64,000 nucleotides of DNA, from assembly GCA_025602915.1 (NCBI GenBank), contig JAHLJZ010000001.1:1-64000 (forward strand). Direction: 5' to 3'. Position 1 is the first letter of the stretch. Each line of letters opens with the position of its first letter. Shown here piece by piece: positions 10,806 to 22,086 of the stretch. Made by a program: the position numbers and the translations under genes. This DNA is from Paraphysoderma sedebokerense. Taxonomy: Eukaryota > Blastocladiomycota > Physodermatomycetes > Physodermatales > Physodermataceae. The notes under the pieces were generated by a model, which saw nothing but the letters and a program-made list of their open reading frames with translations, made no database searches and was not told where the DNA came from.

Positions 10806-11438
10806 CTAACTGATAGCTTTACCTAATGACAATTGCAAATTCAGGAATCCAACCGGTCCGAAGTTCGAACAAAAGAAAATGAATTCATCAGAGCGCGATT
10901 TTCCTCTGTCCACAATTCAACATAATTATCTGTTTTCAAATTGTACAATATTACAAAATCGTTGAAGTTTTGTATTCTTTGATGAGTGTTACAAGCTTGA
11001 ATCAACTGTCTTATCAACTCATATACATACCTCGGAAGATTTAACGATACACTGTTCCGATGACGGCACGTTTGGCCAATCTCGGCTCTACTCCGCGGGC
11101 CGCTCCCCGCATTCGAGTGCAGACTTGACTGTTCCTCGATCCATTCAATGTAGCGCATGTCGTAGATAACATCATCGATTGAACCGTTGCGTCAGGATGT
11201 CTCTTACAATGCAATTTAAAAGCATAACGGTACTCCACAAAGAAACTTCCGCATATTTAGCACTATCTGGCGCCTATTGGGCTTTTTCTTTTCTCTATCA
11301 GCCGCAAGGTAACATTAATTAGAGAGCATTTAAAAAGACGCTGGGTACCGAGACTGGCAACTTGTCGATTCCCTGAAAGAAACATACAAGACACCGCCTT
11401 CCCAAATTCGTCGACTTCAATAGAGTAGACTTCAGGAA
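10806..11438. other. divergent intergenic region between BCS1 and tyrosinase
   Basis: Shared upstream region of two genes. Two overlapping minus-strand open frames (10841-11158, 105 codons, and 11041-11238, 65 codons) fill part of it. The first ends with a protein-like stretch (IQNFNDFVILYNLKTDNYVE), but I find no clear start exon, splice pattern or family, so I do not call a gene. Confidence 0.4.
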
Positions 11439-13401
11439 ATGTATCGAAATTTCTTGCTTTATTGCGGTCTTTTGACTTTGGCAATTCAAGCAGTCAATGG
11501 AGCGGCTCCCAGTTGTAGAGGCCCTCGTTTGAGGAAAGAGATAAGGTAAATATTATTTCATAAACTGTTTTTCCTCTTCAAATTCTGACACCTTGGATGC
11601 GTTCGCGGGCTTCTTACTTTTAGGGATCTGACTCCTGAAGAATGGCGGGCTTTCGTTCAAGGTATTATATCAATGAAAGCAAGTGGATCGTACAATCGAT
11701 ATATCCAGATTCATCAACAATTCACTGATACTGCCCATGGGTAACTTATCTTTTGGCACTTTTGATTGTCCGGATTGATCTCCTGAGAGTGAACTGACGC
11801 ATGCTCAATTAACATCTGAAATTTTGTCAATAGTGGACAATTCTTTCTCCCCTGGCATCGACGATTTATCTATGACTTTGAAACCGAGCTTATGGGTATC
11901 GCGAACGGAACTTTGAAAGGTCTTCCCTACTTGGACACCCACAGTTCCTACAATATCTTCAGCCCTCAATCTCCGTATTACGGTAATTGTCCACTTCTTC
12001 TTACCTGATCTATTATATTATTAGATAAAAACTTTTCACCAAAAACTGATATCAATAATCAAATATCATTGTAGTCGGAGGAACTCAAGGTTGTATCACC
12101 GACGGTCCCTTCGCCGGGTTTCGAGATTTAACAAACCAATGTGTCAATCGAGCATACAACGGTGCCGTAACTGCTGCTGATCCTCGTGTAATCGCAGCAT
12201 TGATTCTCAGTGGTTCAGACTTTCCTACTTACTCGGACGCTTATGAGAACGGACAGCACGCTCAAGTTCATCAAGCTATTGGTGGACATATGGCTAATGT
12301 CATGATTTCGGTTTCTGATCCCTTGTTTTGGTTGCATCATGTAAGTTCTTTTCTCCTTTCCACATCTGCTTTTGTCTTTCACATTCCCCGAATTACATTG
12401 TTTGTTAACTGACCTCAATGAAATCCATGTTACTCTACTCTCCTTTTCAATGTTCAACCTATATAGTCAATGGTGGACTACGTATGGTAATGTCAACCTA
12501 ACGCCTATGTCCTGCGGATCGCCCAATTAATCTATATTTTATTTTTTGGTTGACAGGTATAAACGTCAATGGGCTGATCCCAACAGATTATACTGGGATA
12601 TTCAAGGAACTCATGGTGGTCAGCCGGTCAATTTAAGAGTCGCTTTACCTGGTCCGTGGCAGACGATGCGTACTGTAGGTGAAAATGTCGACACGTATTG
12701 GCAACTTTGGTATGTAATATGCGTTCTCTGTCGGCTCTTCTTAGAATCTTTGCCATCTAATCCAAAACTCTAACTAACTCATGATCTCTTGAAATTTTAA
12801 TGTATCGGATGATTTTAGTTATGATTACCAGGATCCTCGTCCGCCTACTGCTGCTCAGCCTGGTGCACGACCCGCTCCAGGACCAGTTCAAGGAGCTCCT
12901 GGAGGTCCAGGACAAGGTGCCGCAGGTGGTCCAGGACAAGGTGCTCCAGGTGGTCCAGCTAGACCTGTAGGTCCCGGAGGTCCAGGCGGACCAGGTCAAG
13001 GAGGTCCAGGACAAGGCCCACCAGGACAAGGAGGAATCCAAGGAACGAGTTTAACGAAACGTCAAACTGCCGATACTGACGGAGTTTTTGGACCGATGCG
13101 ACCTGACAATATTCCTCGTTTAACGATGCTTCAAGAATCAGATATCAAAAATCTTCGTGTCGATTATCAAAAGTATCAAAAAACAATTACTTATTTGAAT
13201 ACCATTGTGGATGATTTGAATCAGAAATTGGCTAAAAATGAAAAAGTAATGTCGGTTTGGGAAATTCCAAAGTCGGAAAAAGTTCCGGAGAATGAAAATG
13301 TTGGTGCAAGTACCAACGACGCTATTGGATCCGATAGTGCTGTTGCTGTTTGGAAGGTCGCTGTCGCCATGACAGCCGGCGTCTTTATCGGGATATTGTA
13401 A
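11439..13401 (+). CDS. secreted tyrosinase with collagen-like linker and GPI-type C-terminus
   Basis: Type-3 copper oxidase (phenol to quinone, melanin or wall cross-linking). Exon 1 starts at 11439 with a signal peptide (MYRNFLLYCGLLTLAIQAVNG). The CuA region shows IHQQF, TAHG and FLPWHRRFIYDFETEL; the CuB region shows VHQAIGGHM and DPLFWLHHSMVDYVW; CITDGPFAGF lies between them. The usual PYWDW is PYLDT here. After the catalytic domain come an Ala/Pro stretch and about 50 residues of Gly-Pro-Gln repeats (PGGPGQG and similar). These are followed by KRQ, a Kex2-like site, a predicted coiled coil (LRVDYQKYQKTITYLNTIVD) and a hydrophobic C-terminus (VAVWKVAVAMTAGVFIGIL) typical of a GPI signal. 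Several short introns interrupt the gene. An AATAAA follows at 13446. The tyrosinase call is firm; wall anchoring is inferred. Confidence 0.92.
12870..13037 (+). repeat. collagen-like Gly-Pro-Gln coding repeat
   Basis: Inside the tyrosinase gene. Short units built on GGTCCAGGACAAGG and GGAGGTCCAGGC repeat in tandem, encoding PGGPGQG-type motifs. They are imperfect Gly-x-x triplets, more flexible than a strict collagen helix. Such DNA can change copy number by slippage. Confidence 0.8.
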
Positions 13402-13664
13402 AGTAGGTGTAATGAATAATACAACTATAGATATCAGTTATAAGAAATAAATTCTTTGAAAACTACATCACGTTTCAACCTTTTCTCTCTTCGTCTTACG
13501 GTATTTCCCTCAGCTGCTCTGTTAGCCAAGAAGAATAGAACTTATTGCTATTTTCAATAAAATGGAAAGCGTGTCCATAAAACTTATGTACAAGGACGTA
13601 GCAAGAAATGACGGATGAAAACCATGAATGTCACTAACGTCACCACGATTCTACATAGTCTAGT

Positions 13665-16410
13665 TTAACCGACCATCATTATCCAACCCACTACCCAAGA
13701 TATCATACCAACCCAGCTTCGCCACATTCCATCTCTATGACCCACCCCGCCCATTGCAGAATTTAACATCACAAACGGATAAAACACGTCAGCTGGGATT
13801 TTTGGCAACAATGGCGGTGGAGGAGGAATATACTCCTTTAAATCTGTATCAGTTATTTTAATCCACTTGACAGAACTCTTAATCATGAAATTCTGCGGTT
13901 TGGCAGTGTCGTGACAGGCGGCTGGAGTGGAGCATTTATAACTGAATGCCCCTGGTTGATAAATAAATTTTGCGCCGACAATTGAGGATTGCGGGTTGGA
14001 TTGACTACCGAGGTCGGTGTAGAAGACATAAATGGAGAGTTCCGTTAGAAGAGATACACAGGTACGGTCTAAGCTTTGCCCAACCTATATAAATAAGTGG
14101 AGAGAAAACGTGGGATTAGTCTAACATCGAGCTGATTCGCGCTTCAGTTGGGGTAACAACTTACGGTTGGATTTACTAGCTGATCTGGTACATCTTTTAA
14201 TATCTTAACCCAGCCATTTAAATCATTCCAACTGCTATTCCCCCATCGTCCCAGATGTGTCATCTTATGGATAGGACCTAGCTGCATGTTCCAAATAGCT
14301 CTCCTAATGTTGGCACAGTTATTCGTTAAGTCATTAAGAGTGTATGACAGAACACAGCCAGTGTCTATATTTTGGCGAAATGTTATCGGGACACGGTAAG
14401 GAAGATCTGCTGAGGTATTGCCAGTACATGATTGAGTCATAGGGTTCATTGTTGGGAGCGTTAAGCGGTCGAATGTATCAAAACTGAACTGTACTGCCTG
14501 CAATGTGCGAAATAATCGTTAAGAAATGTGGGATAAGTCAAAATATACAGATTTGTGAAAAGCAATCATAAAAGCGAATAAAGGATATGATGTATCTGTG
14601 GGTGAAGTAACCACTGTACCAGCCAATACAGAAGAACCGATATTGTATCCAGGATTGCCAGATTTTCGTAAGGGTGAAGTCTCGTTCCAGGCCTAGTAGC
14701 GATCGGTTAATTAAAATCCTCAAAGGAACAATTTAAAGTCTTACCGTGAATGATGTAGAAAACGTCTGTGCAAGGTACTGATTCCTGAGTATTGAAGATG
14801 GAGCGAAGGTATCGTACGTGAAGTCAACTGTGAAGCTTGAGATTGTGACATCCCCAGAAGAAGTGAAGTTGTATCGGAAGTTGTAGCGAATCTAGGAAGC
14901 GAGCGACAGTTAAATATTTTGATTTGCTTTTGAAGTATGGAATAATCGGCTAACATACCTCTGAGACCACATGCTGGCATACACCATTCAGTAACGTTGG
15001 AACTGGGAGCTGGTAATCCGAAAAGTTCGACATTAGCAAATCAAAACTGCCATTATTCGATGAGGCACATGTATAGTCTAATAGATAGGGCCCGGTATTG
15101 TTCACTTGATAATAACAGCAGTCAGACTTGGATTTGGAAATCGGATCTATGCATTTTGGTCTATTGATGGTTGGCGTGATGAAAGTCTTTCGGGTCGGGA
15201 TCTAAAACGGATGGGGTCTGAGCTAGCAGCTTTTTCATACCAGGAAATTGAGTAAGTTGACAATACTGCTATGATGGTTAACTTCTCTAAATAGTAAGAA
15301 ATGTCGAGAAAGGAACGACCTGAGCAGGCAGACGAGATATCGAGAAGATTTCGTACACATGATTTCGATGTCGTTTCGAGAAATTCTTAGAATAAAGCAG
15401 CTTAGTTCATAATAACCATTCGCTGAAGACATACATCATAACGATATCGTACTCGCTGGGGCGGAATCAACACATTCTGCATTGATGCCAGGTTCTGGGA
15501 AGGGCAATACTCCAGACATGGCAAGACTAGGGTACCATACTTGAATCGGATCTCCATGCTTTTGCGGAACAATTAGCAATAGAATGGCAATGAGGTTAAT
15601 GGATGCGATGGCATTGATGAATTACCTTGTAAGGATTCGTCGGTAAACGGCCGGCTGAATTTAATCCGTTGGTATCCCAGTTATACTTGAAGTCTACTCT
15701 ATCTATTTGCTCCGTTAATGTGAGATCGTTTTCAACTTTCCCGGGATCAACGTAGAAGAAGCCTTGGGATGGATCTGCAATGGGTAAATAAGGTATCAAT
15801 CGTCCGCGACAGTTACAAGCTGGCCACAATATAGGGATTCTGTACATACTGTTTTTTGTCACCACACACAATGCGCCATTGGCAGATTTTATTGATGAGT
15901 CTTGATTTGTGCTGACGAGGGAATTTAAGCATATTGTTTTGTTGATGTTCGGTTGAGGTAAACACGTCGAGAAAATGTTGGACTGATTCGGGATAAAACT
16001 ACAATCAGGGTCACAACAACAATTACTATCGCAGGAATTGTACGTTAAATCGCAAGGACACGAAGATAGCTCTAGAAATTTGTTTTTTTGGTTAGCTTAC
16101 TTTCTGCAATGGTTTGCAGAAGCAGCGGAATCGAACCTCTTTGGGTACTGGGAACTGTGTTTTTATTTTGTGCTCTTGCGACCTGACAAAGGCGTCAGCT
16201 GCGATCGATGACTACCACAGAAACCAATAGTAACGTTAGACCTACCTTATTCCACGATATCCTTTCATCGTATGTATCGGCTGACAAAAGGGACGAGGTT
16301 TCGTTAGAGGATCGGCCCTGAGTTTGAATTGAACCGGCGAATACTGTACCTGCGACGAGAGGGAGGGACAATAGGACGGTGAGATAGAAGCAGAAACTTG
16401 TATAGGACAT
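13665..16410 (-). CDS. TCTN1: tectonic-family protein (ciliary transition zone)
   Basis: Read on the minus strand through many exons. The start at 16410 gives a signal peptide (MSYTSFCFYLTVLLSLPLVA); an in-frame Met at 16449 would lengthen it by 13 residues. The diagnostic Cys cluster is CPCDLTYNSCDSNCCCDPDC, almost identical to the tectonic signature. It is followed by FSTCLPQ, CVVTKN, the region CNCRGRLIPYLPIADPSQGFF, SAGRLPTNPYKV, VPITFRQNIDTGC, YTLNDLTNNC, SSVKWIKITDTDLKEY and a Pro run before LLPKIPADVFYPF. The end is hydrophobic (SWVGMISWVVGWIMMV). In animals tectonics form the MKS/B9 complex at the ciliary transition zone, gating membrane traffic. Length is about 640 residues, as expected. 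The gene is head-to-head with a kinesin. This is strong evidence that the organism builds a flagellum. Confidence 0.92.
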
Positions 16411-16819
16411 TCGACGTTCTATTTTTCTTTTCATTACCGCAATCCGCATTTTGCAATGGCAATGGTAATTCCGGTCGGTGCAAATCGAATTTTGTGATGC
16501 GTATCAGTCGAGGGATCGAACCACTTTCCTTCGCGAGGGCATTTTCCAAAGAGGGAACGCGAATGATGACTGTAAATGCACTCCAAGATGGAATAAAAAC
16601 AAGATCATCTGTGTTATATTGCAAAGGTACATTCGTGTAAGTATTTATTGAGGGAGCACTCTTGAAGATAGTGTTGTGCTGTTGACATATCTTGGAATGC
16701 GATATAAAAAGCAACGTCCTCTGAATTGAACTGATCGTCCCTTGACTCCCGCAACCATCCATATCCGGCTGCTCATTTTCCGAATTCCAGATATAATCGC
16801 ATAGCAACAGCAGTGCAAA
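16411..16819. promoter_or_regulatory. divergent promoter region of tectonic and kinesin-4 with X-box-like sequences
   Basis: About 410 bases separate the two start codons. At 16796-16808 the sequence ATCGCA-T-AGCAAC has a perfect right RFX half-site (RGYAAC) and a four-of-six left half. At 16450-16463 TTTGCAATGGCAAT is an imperfect palindrome of the same kind. X-boxes regulate ciliary genes in animals; their use in fungi is not established. Two such matches can occur by chance. Confidence 0.3.
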
Positions 16820-18542
16820 ATGGACGCCGCCGTTCAAGTATCCATTCGAATTCGTCCTTCCCTGAATGTTAATTCATCTCTGGGCAACATACAGCACAAC
16901 GGGTCTTCCGTTTCAGTCAAAGTCCCTCAACCAAACTTTCTTTCAAACACACTCAGTACATCCAATACCTATTCTCCTTTCGATTTATCACTCTTGCCAA
17001 ATGGTAGTGAAAAATCTATGAATTTTGAATTTGACGATGTGTTTGGTCAAGATGCAACTCAGCCAGATATGTGTGTTCAACCTCTCTTCTGGTGGTTAAT
17101 ACAAACTCAATCATTGACGGATGTTTGTGTCGTCATCAATTCATAGATTCGATGCAGCCGTAATGCAAGTTATTGAACCGTTCCTTCTTGGAATGAACGG
17201 TACCATCTTTGCTTATGGACAGGTGAGCATTTGCTTACGGCATAGCAGTAGTGAATGTTGTCCCAAACACAGAAATGTTTTTAAAATGATGACGCATTAA
17301 TCCCAACCACTTCATTTCAGACGGGTTCAGGAAAGACATTTACAATGGGTTCTTCAGCTAATCAATATGTAGACGAATCCGAGACAGGTATGTCATGCGG
17401 CGAAAGTAGGGTAGAAGACTATGAATTACTAAGTGTTACAAACCCTAGGTATCATCCCGCGAGCGTTGACAGCCATTTTCGACCATCTGTACAAAAACAA
17501 TGTCACATTTGAGATAAAATCGTCTTTGCTGGAAATTTACAACGAGGAAATCTATGATCTGCTCTCTCTCAGTACTAAAGACACGACTTCCAGTCCCAGT
17601 AAATCGTCGATACAACTTCGCGAAGACAACCACGGGAACGTTTATGTAACCGGGGCGACAGAGAAAGATGTCAAAACAAAAGATGAAGCGCTGAATTTGT
17701 TGTACACTGGATTGCAAACCAGAACTACAGCATCCACCCTATTGAACGTGCATTCTTCCAGGTCTCATGCCATTTTTTCACTCACTTTACGCCAATGGAA
17801 AAAGAATTCAAGCGGGATTGAGGGTTGGGTGGTTTCGAAGTTCCATTTCGTTGATTTGGCTGGTAGCGAAAGAGTGCGTATACATTTTTTATCTCATAGA
17901 TCATGCCAATATGCTCACTGACGGATGAAATCAATCCCACGGATGATTGCAGCTTAAACGCACAAAAGCAGAGGGAGATAGAAAGAAAGAGGGGATCGCC
18001 ATCAACCAAGGATTGCATGTTTTAGGGAAAGTGATTTCCGCGTTAACCGATGAAAAAGGGAATGCGCATGTTCCATATCGCGATTCCAAGCTCACACGAT
18101 TCTTACAAAACAGTCTTGGCGGAAACAGGTCATCTACCTTTTCTTCGATCATCCTTCGGCGTAACCATTCAGCTAACATTATCCCAAATGATCTTGCAGC
18201 CGAACGCTCATGTTGGCGTGTATATCCCCCCTGGAATGCGACATCTCTGAAACACTTAATACCTTAAAATATGCATCTCGCGCTCGCAATATCAAGAACA
18301 CATGCAAAATCAACTTTTTATCCAGCGCTTCATCACTCGGAGGAATGAGCGTAACCGAGGTGAACAAAATTTTGGAAGAGAATGAACTTCTGAAATGGAA
18401 ACTTCGACAGCTTGAGGATCTCTTGGGTGCGAATATAAAACCTCAACAGCCAGAGCAATGGAAGAAATATCAAGTCATGTTAGGGAAAATTAGAGCACTC
18501 AAGGCGGAGATGGAGCTTTGGTCTTCGTCGCTTGACATGTAG
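16820..18542 (+). CDS. short kinesin of the kinesin-4 type (motor domain only)
   Basis: Plus-strand gene of about six exons. The motor begins [11 protein letters not shown] and continues with the FAYGQ / [12 protein letters not shown]-loop (split by an intron), [13 protein letters not shown], switch [14 protein letters not shown], switch [11 protein letters not shown] and [18 protein letters not shown]. It ends with [17 protein letters not shown] and [15 protein letters not shown]. The RTKAxGxRxKEGIxIN block is typical of kinesin-4 (KIF4/KIF21/KIF7/KIF27). The first intron joins TQPD to IFDAAVMQ. After the neck there is only a short helical segment and a TAG at 18540, so the long stalk of the family is absent. 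Length is about 450 residues. A missed 3' exon is possible but the next gene starts 120 bases away. Ciliary or mitotic role is not decided by sequence. Confidence 0.85.
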
Positions 18543-18662
18543 TGGTCGATCAGACGAATCATTCAGAACTGCCGGCCTCCTGCGACCAGACAGAAGAGAT
18601 TTCTTCGACTGTAGAGTACGCAAAAACAACACACATAATCATATTTTGTATATATTGTACAA

Positions 18663-19168
18663 TTAGTTTTTCTGCATCTGAGACCACTGTTCAGGTGTAT
18701 ACGATTTCTAAATAATGAACGACATCAACCAAAGATTAAAATATATTACATTACAGAGCCAATGTGATAAGCATTTCAAAAAATACAGGTCTTTATAAGT
18801 AGAAAATCAATAAAGACTCCAAACCTGCGAAAATGCATGCATCGAAGCAATTTCTTCTTTCAACATATCGTTTACAAGTCTACAAAGTTTTGTCAGCAAT
18901 CGAGTCAAGCAACTCCATCGTTTGCAACTGTAGAACAAAGCAGCATCCCTCAATGTCGTCGAACCTTAAAGTTACTGCAATACAACCTAATTGTACAAAA
19001 TTAGACGTACCTATGTCGTGCCAGTAATGGCTTTCCCTCAAACATTTTGGAAACAATCACCACTTCAAATATTTGTCCACATCCCCCAGATTTGTCCACG
19101 ACTTCGACATGTTCGGCTTGTAATTTCTCGGCAATAGCGTTGTGTAATGATTCGGTGGTTACTGTCAT
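18663..19168 (-). CDS. BOL2: BolA-like protein (BOLA2/Bol2 type)
   Basis: Three exons, 19168-19011, 18879-18825 and 18707-18663, total 258 nt, or 85 residues, matching cytosolic/nuclear BolA2 (Fra2). Sequence: VEVVDKSGGCGQIFEVVIVS with the conserved Cys, then FEGKPLLARHRLVN with the invariant His, SMHAFSQKSYTPEQW, and a short tail. No mitochondrial presequence is visible, which favours BOLA2 over BOLA1/3. It partners monothiol glutaredoxins in Fe-S trafficking and iron sensing. The three exons splice with consistent phase. It converges on the kinesin gene with 120 bases between stop codons. Confidence 0.95.
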
Positions 19169-19379
19169 TTTTGAATTGGTAGGTGATTTAAATTAATGTC
19201 GAAATAGAAGGATTTTCAAGGATTTGAGTGGAACTGTTGAAACGGCTACGGTGTAAACAAAGATTTACTTTGCAGGGCCGACATTGATGGCCAATCGTAT
19301 TCTCCATTGAAGAACAAAATGGTTGAAATCATGAATGTCAAAATTGCGGTGATAAATAGCTTATAAAATATATTTATGA

Positions 19380-20221
19380 TCATTTCATCATTGGTTTATA
19401 CAAAAACGAATCAAACACTCTAGGATTAGGATTAAACTTTGCACTTCGATCAACTGCATACCCCCATCGTGATCCTTGTACCTTCAAAATTACATTCCTC
19501 GATTTCGCTTTCTCAGCTTGGTTATCCCCTTTGCCTGTAAACGCTTCTTCACTTGTCCATACTTTATCTCTACTGATCGTGACTGGTCGATTCTGAAATA
19601 AGGCCGAATTCATGATACGGATGTCATTGCCGCCTTTTAATAGGGTTATCTGTGAAACATAATGCTTAGAGTACTTGTGCACCGCAAATACAATGACAGA
19701 ACCGACTGCAATAGATAAAACTGAAATGCCGGCTCGAACTGGAAACGACTCTTTTTGTTTTTCATCGGATTCGGTGCTACCATCAAGGAACGAGATGCCA
19801 AAAATGTGAATGTTTAGAATGACATATTGGATAAGTTATTAAATCACACACGGAATAAGTTACCTATCTGGTTTCACCATTTTTGTATAAGAGAAATAAG
19901 ACATGGTACCCCAAAAGAATAATTGAGCAGCGCCACCAAGATACAAAAATGCGAATAGCCCGGGTCGGTGGTTTTCATATAGAATGTAATCCGAATCTCT
20001 CACTAGATTTTGTTGTCTTCGTTGACTATTTGTTAATTAAAAAAATAATCGCACAAAAAAGAAAGTAACTCAATAATGACGGCATGGATCGTAAAGGTGT
20101 GAAAGTAATTTCAAAAACTTGAAAGAAAGCTATACCGGGTTATCGAAGAAAAGTTCTTGTGGAGATGAATATTACGGAGTTTACAGAATCGATGTGTAAA
20201 AGTAGATTTTAGTATATTCAT
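19380..20221 (-). CDS. TMEM223: TMEM223-like mitochondrial inner-membrane protein
   Basis: Three or four exons. Exon 1 encodes a presequence rich in Arg, His and Lys (MNILKSTFTHRFCKLRN) and splices at GTATAG. The next exon reads DYILYENHRPGLFAFLYLGG then AAQLFFWGTMSYFSY, with a membrane helix. A following exon gives a second helix, AGISVLSIAVGSVIVFAVHK. The C-terminal part has ITLLKGGNDIRIMN, the region VTISRDKVW, and GSRWGYAVDRSAKFNPNPRVFD. Two helices, a membrane-proximal Tyr/Arg segment and a soluble C-terminus match TMEM223/TMEM186-like proteins linked to respiratory complex assembly in animals. Confident for mitochondrial two-helix topology, less for the exact family. Confidence 0.7.
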
Positions 20222-20616
20222 TATGGATAGAAAGGTATAATTGATTTATATCCGCCGTAGAACAGAAACTTTTGTTCTTTTTAAAATCGTTCAGCGGATT
20301 AGTGGATCCTGATCTTTGCAATTTTCCGACAGACGAGCCCGCGTTGAAAAATGTCCAGAGTCTTCTAATACCAATCTATAAATCTATAAATTTATCTGTA
20401 CCTTACCTTGCGAAGAGATTTATGCGGTATACGGTTTCTTTATTATTTGAGATTAACGTCGGGGATACATTATCGGGGATATCAATACATTGCTGCTCAC
20501 AACAATACATTATAAGTTATATACGGACTATATCTACAGAAGAAATTCAATTGAAGAAAATACGATTTGCGCATATTTAATTAGGCTTTTAAGCTTTAGT
20601 ATGTGAATATTTTACA
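20222..20616. other. intergenic, no gene seen
   Basis: A 102-codon plus-strand frame (20272-20580) is present but shows no motif, no signal peptide and no family resemblance. AT-rich otherwise. Confidence 0.45.
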
Positions 20617-21284
20617 TTAATCCTCCGCTTCCTCTGTTGGTGGCCCACGAAGTACTTGGTCTACAACGGTTAATAACTCTCCCACTCGTTTGGCCAACTT
20701 GGGACGTCGAATAATAGGAATAACAGGAATAACAGGAATAACGGGGGCTGTAGGTACGGGTAACGCACTGTTTGATTGAACCGGAGTTTCAAATAATGAA
20801 GAGCTGATGATTTCATCTCTGGAAGTCGTAATTCCGGTAGCCGATATAGTAATTGCTGTGGTTGAAGATGACACAGGAACGACTGTTGGAACAATGGGTA
20901 TTATATTGAATCCAGTTTCCGGAGATATAGTGGGAATAAAGTTTGTAACGACAGGTAAAGTTGAACTTAGGCCAAGTGTTGTTGAAGATGATATAACCGA
21001 ATTGTTTCGAGGACATGGCGGGAGCTCCAGCGGCCCAAGACATCCTACTCAGCGCGGAGTTCATTAGTTAAACTAATGTTGTCTGAAAGTAAAGATAATA
21101 ATCACGTACTGATATCGAAAAATCTTGCGTCAGAGCACAAAGAAAAGTCTCTAATGTTACAGGTATGGCAAATGGGACAGTTTAAGGGCCGGACAGTAGG
21201 CTCTAATTGATGGTTGTAAGAATGGACCGAAGGGGACGCAGACAAAAGAAGTAAAAGGTTGACAAGGTTTACATATGATAGCAT
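20617..21284 (-). CDS. secreted Ser/Thr-rich protein, paralog B
   Basis: Two exons. Exon 1 starts at 21284 with a signal peptide (MLSYVNLVNLLLLLSASPSV) and a Cys motif CPICHTC, then a third Cys. A GTACGT donor splices in phase to exon 2, which opens with RCLGPLELPPCP. A long Ser/Thr/Val/Ile-rich region follows, with a VIPVIPVIPII repeat, then a charged C-terminus (KLAKRVGELLTVVDQVL and a final acidic tail). The same layout, intron position and CLxPLELPxC block occur in the gene at 22087-22825, so the two are tandem paralogs. The Ser/Thr region is probably O-mannosylated. I know no family for it; secretion or the wall is inferred from the signal peptide. Confidence 0.75.
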
Positions 21285-22086
21285 GACAAAACCTATCGAG
21301 CATTATCCAATTAAAGTATGCCCGGCAATTTGTTCTTCCGAAATAGTAGGTTTTCGAAGTCGTCATATAGACGGAGGTCAATGCGTTTTACAGTACTTGA
21401 ACGATCGCAAAATCGCGTTTGAGTACAAGGTAGGAATTGTGACCACACACTAAAGCCGTTGACCTTGGCGCAGACTGCCGCTTGACCAACTTTATCAAAA
21501 CATTATCCATTATGAAGACGGGGCACTGCCGAGGTACAGTGCGCTTGTTGCGTTGTACTCATATGGGGTGTTCGTCACAAGACCGACGCCTCCTTCTACT
21601 GTAACTATTGTCAAAATGACACCGAATATCTTCATTAATTCTCTCACGCACACGTTTCCCTGCTAATAGCGCAAATGTCGTACATCACTTCAGCTCCATA
21701 ATTTGCGAAGACAAGGAATGACTGTGTCGGAATTTGGCCGCTTGCCAGGTTTTCGGTGGAGAGCTGTTTTCTCCATCTGAATGCTTATGTTCATATAATT
21801 CGCACAAGCTGATTAACATTTGATAGAAAAATTGTAGGGGATTCGCCTTCAAATATGTGATGAAAAGGAATATTCTCTTTTAAGATTTTTATTTCTTTGC
21901 AGATTTGAATCATTAATGTTGTTCAGATTCTGCGATCGGGAGGTCAAATATTTTACATAGATTAATTGCTTTTAAGTGATATATACACAGTCGTTGTTTA
22001 TAAAATTTACTGTAAGTTTGCTTTTATAGTATTCATAAAACATTTTGGTCTGTTCCTGCAGCCAAGAGTATCATGATTGAGATAAG
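21285..22086. other. intergenic between the two secreted paralogs
   Basis: About 800 bases upstream of paralog B and downstream of paralog A. No coding signal, tRNA or repeat recognised; it becomes AT-rich towards 21.9-22.0 kb. Confidence 0.5.

Noticed and set aside
10841-11238. Minus-strand frames between BCS1 and tyrosinase
   Set aside because: Some protein-like stretches, but no start exon, consistent splicing or known domain.
11263-11484. Minus-strand frame of 73 codons starting MPKSKDRNKARNF
   Set aside because: It is antisense to tyrosinase exon 1, which has a clear signal peptide and splices in phase. The antisense protein has no family.
12757-13041. Minus-strand Trp/Ser-rich frame
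   Set aside because: Antisense shadow of the collagen-like repeat of the tyrosinase gene.
20272-20580. Plus-strand 102-codon frame
   Set aside because: No signal peptide, motif or family; AT-rich composition consistent with chance.
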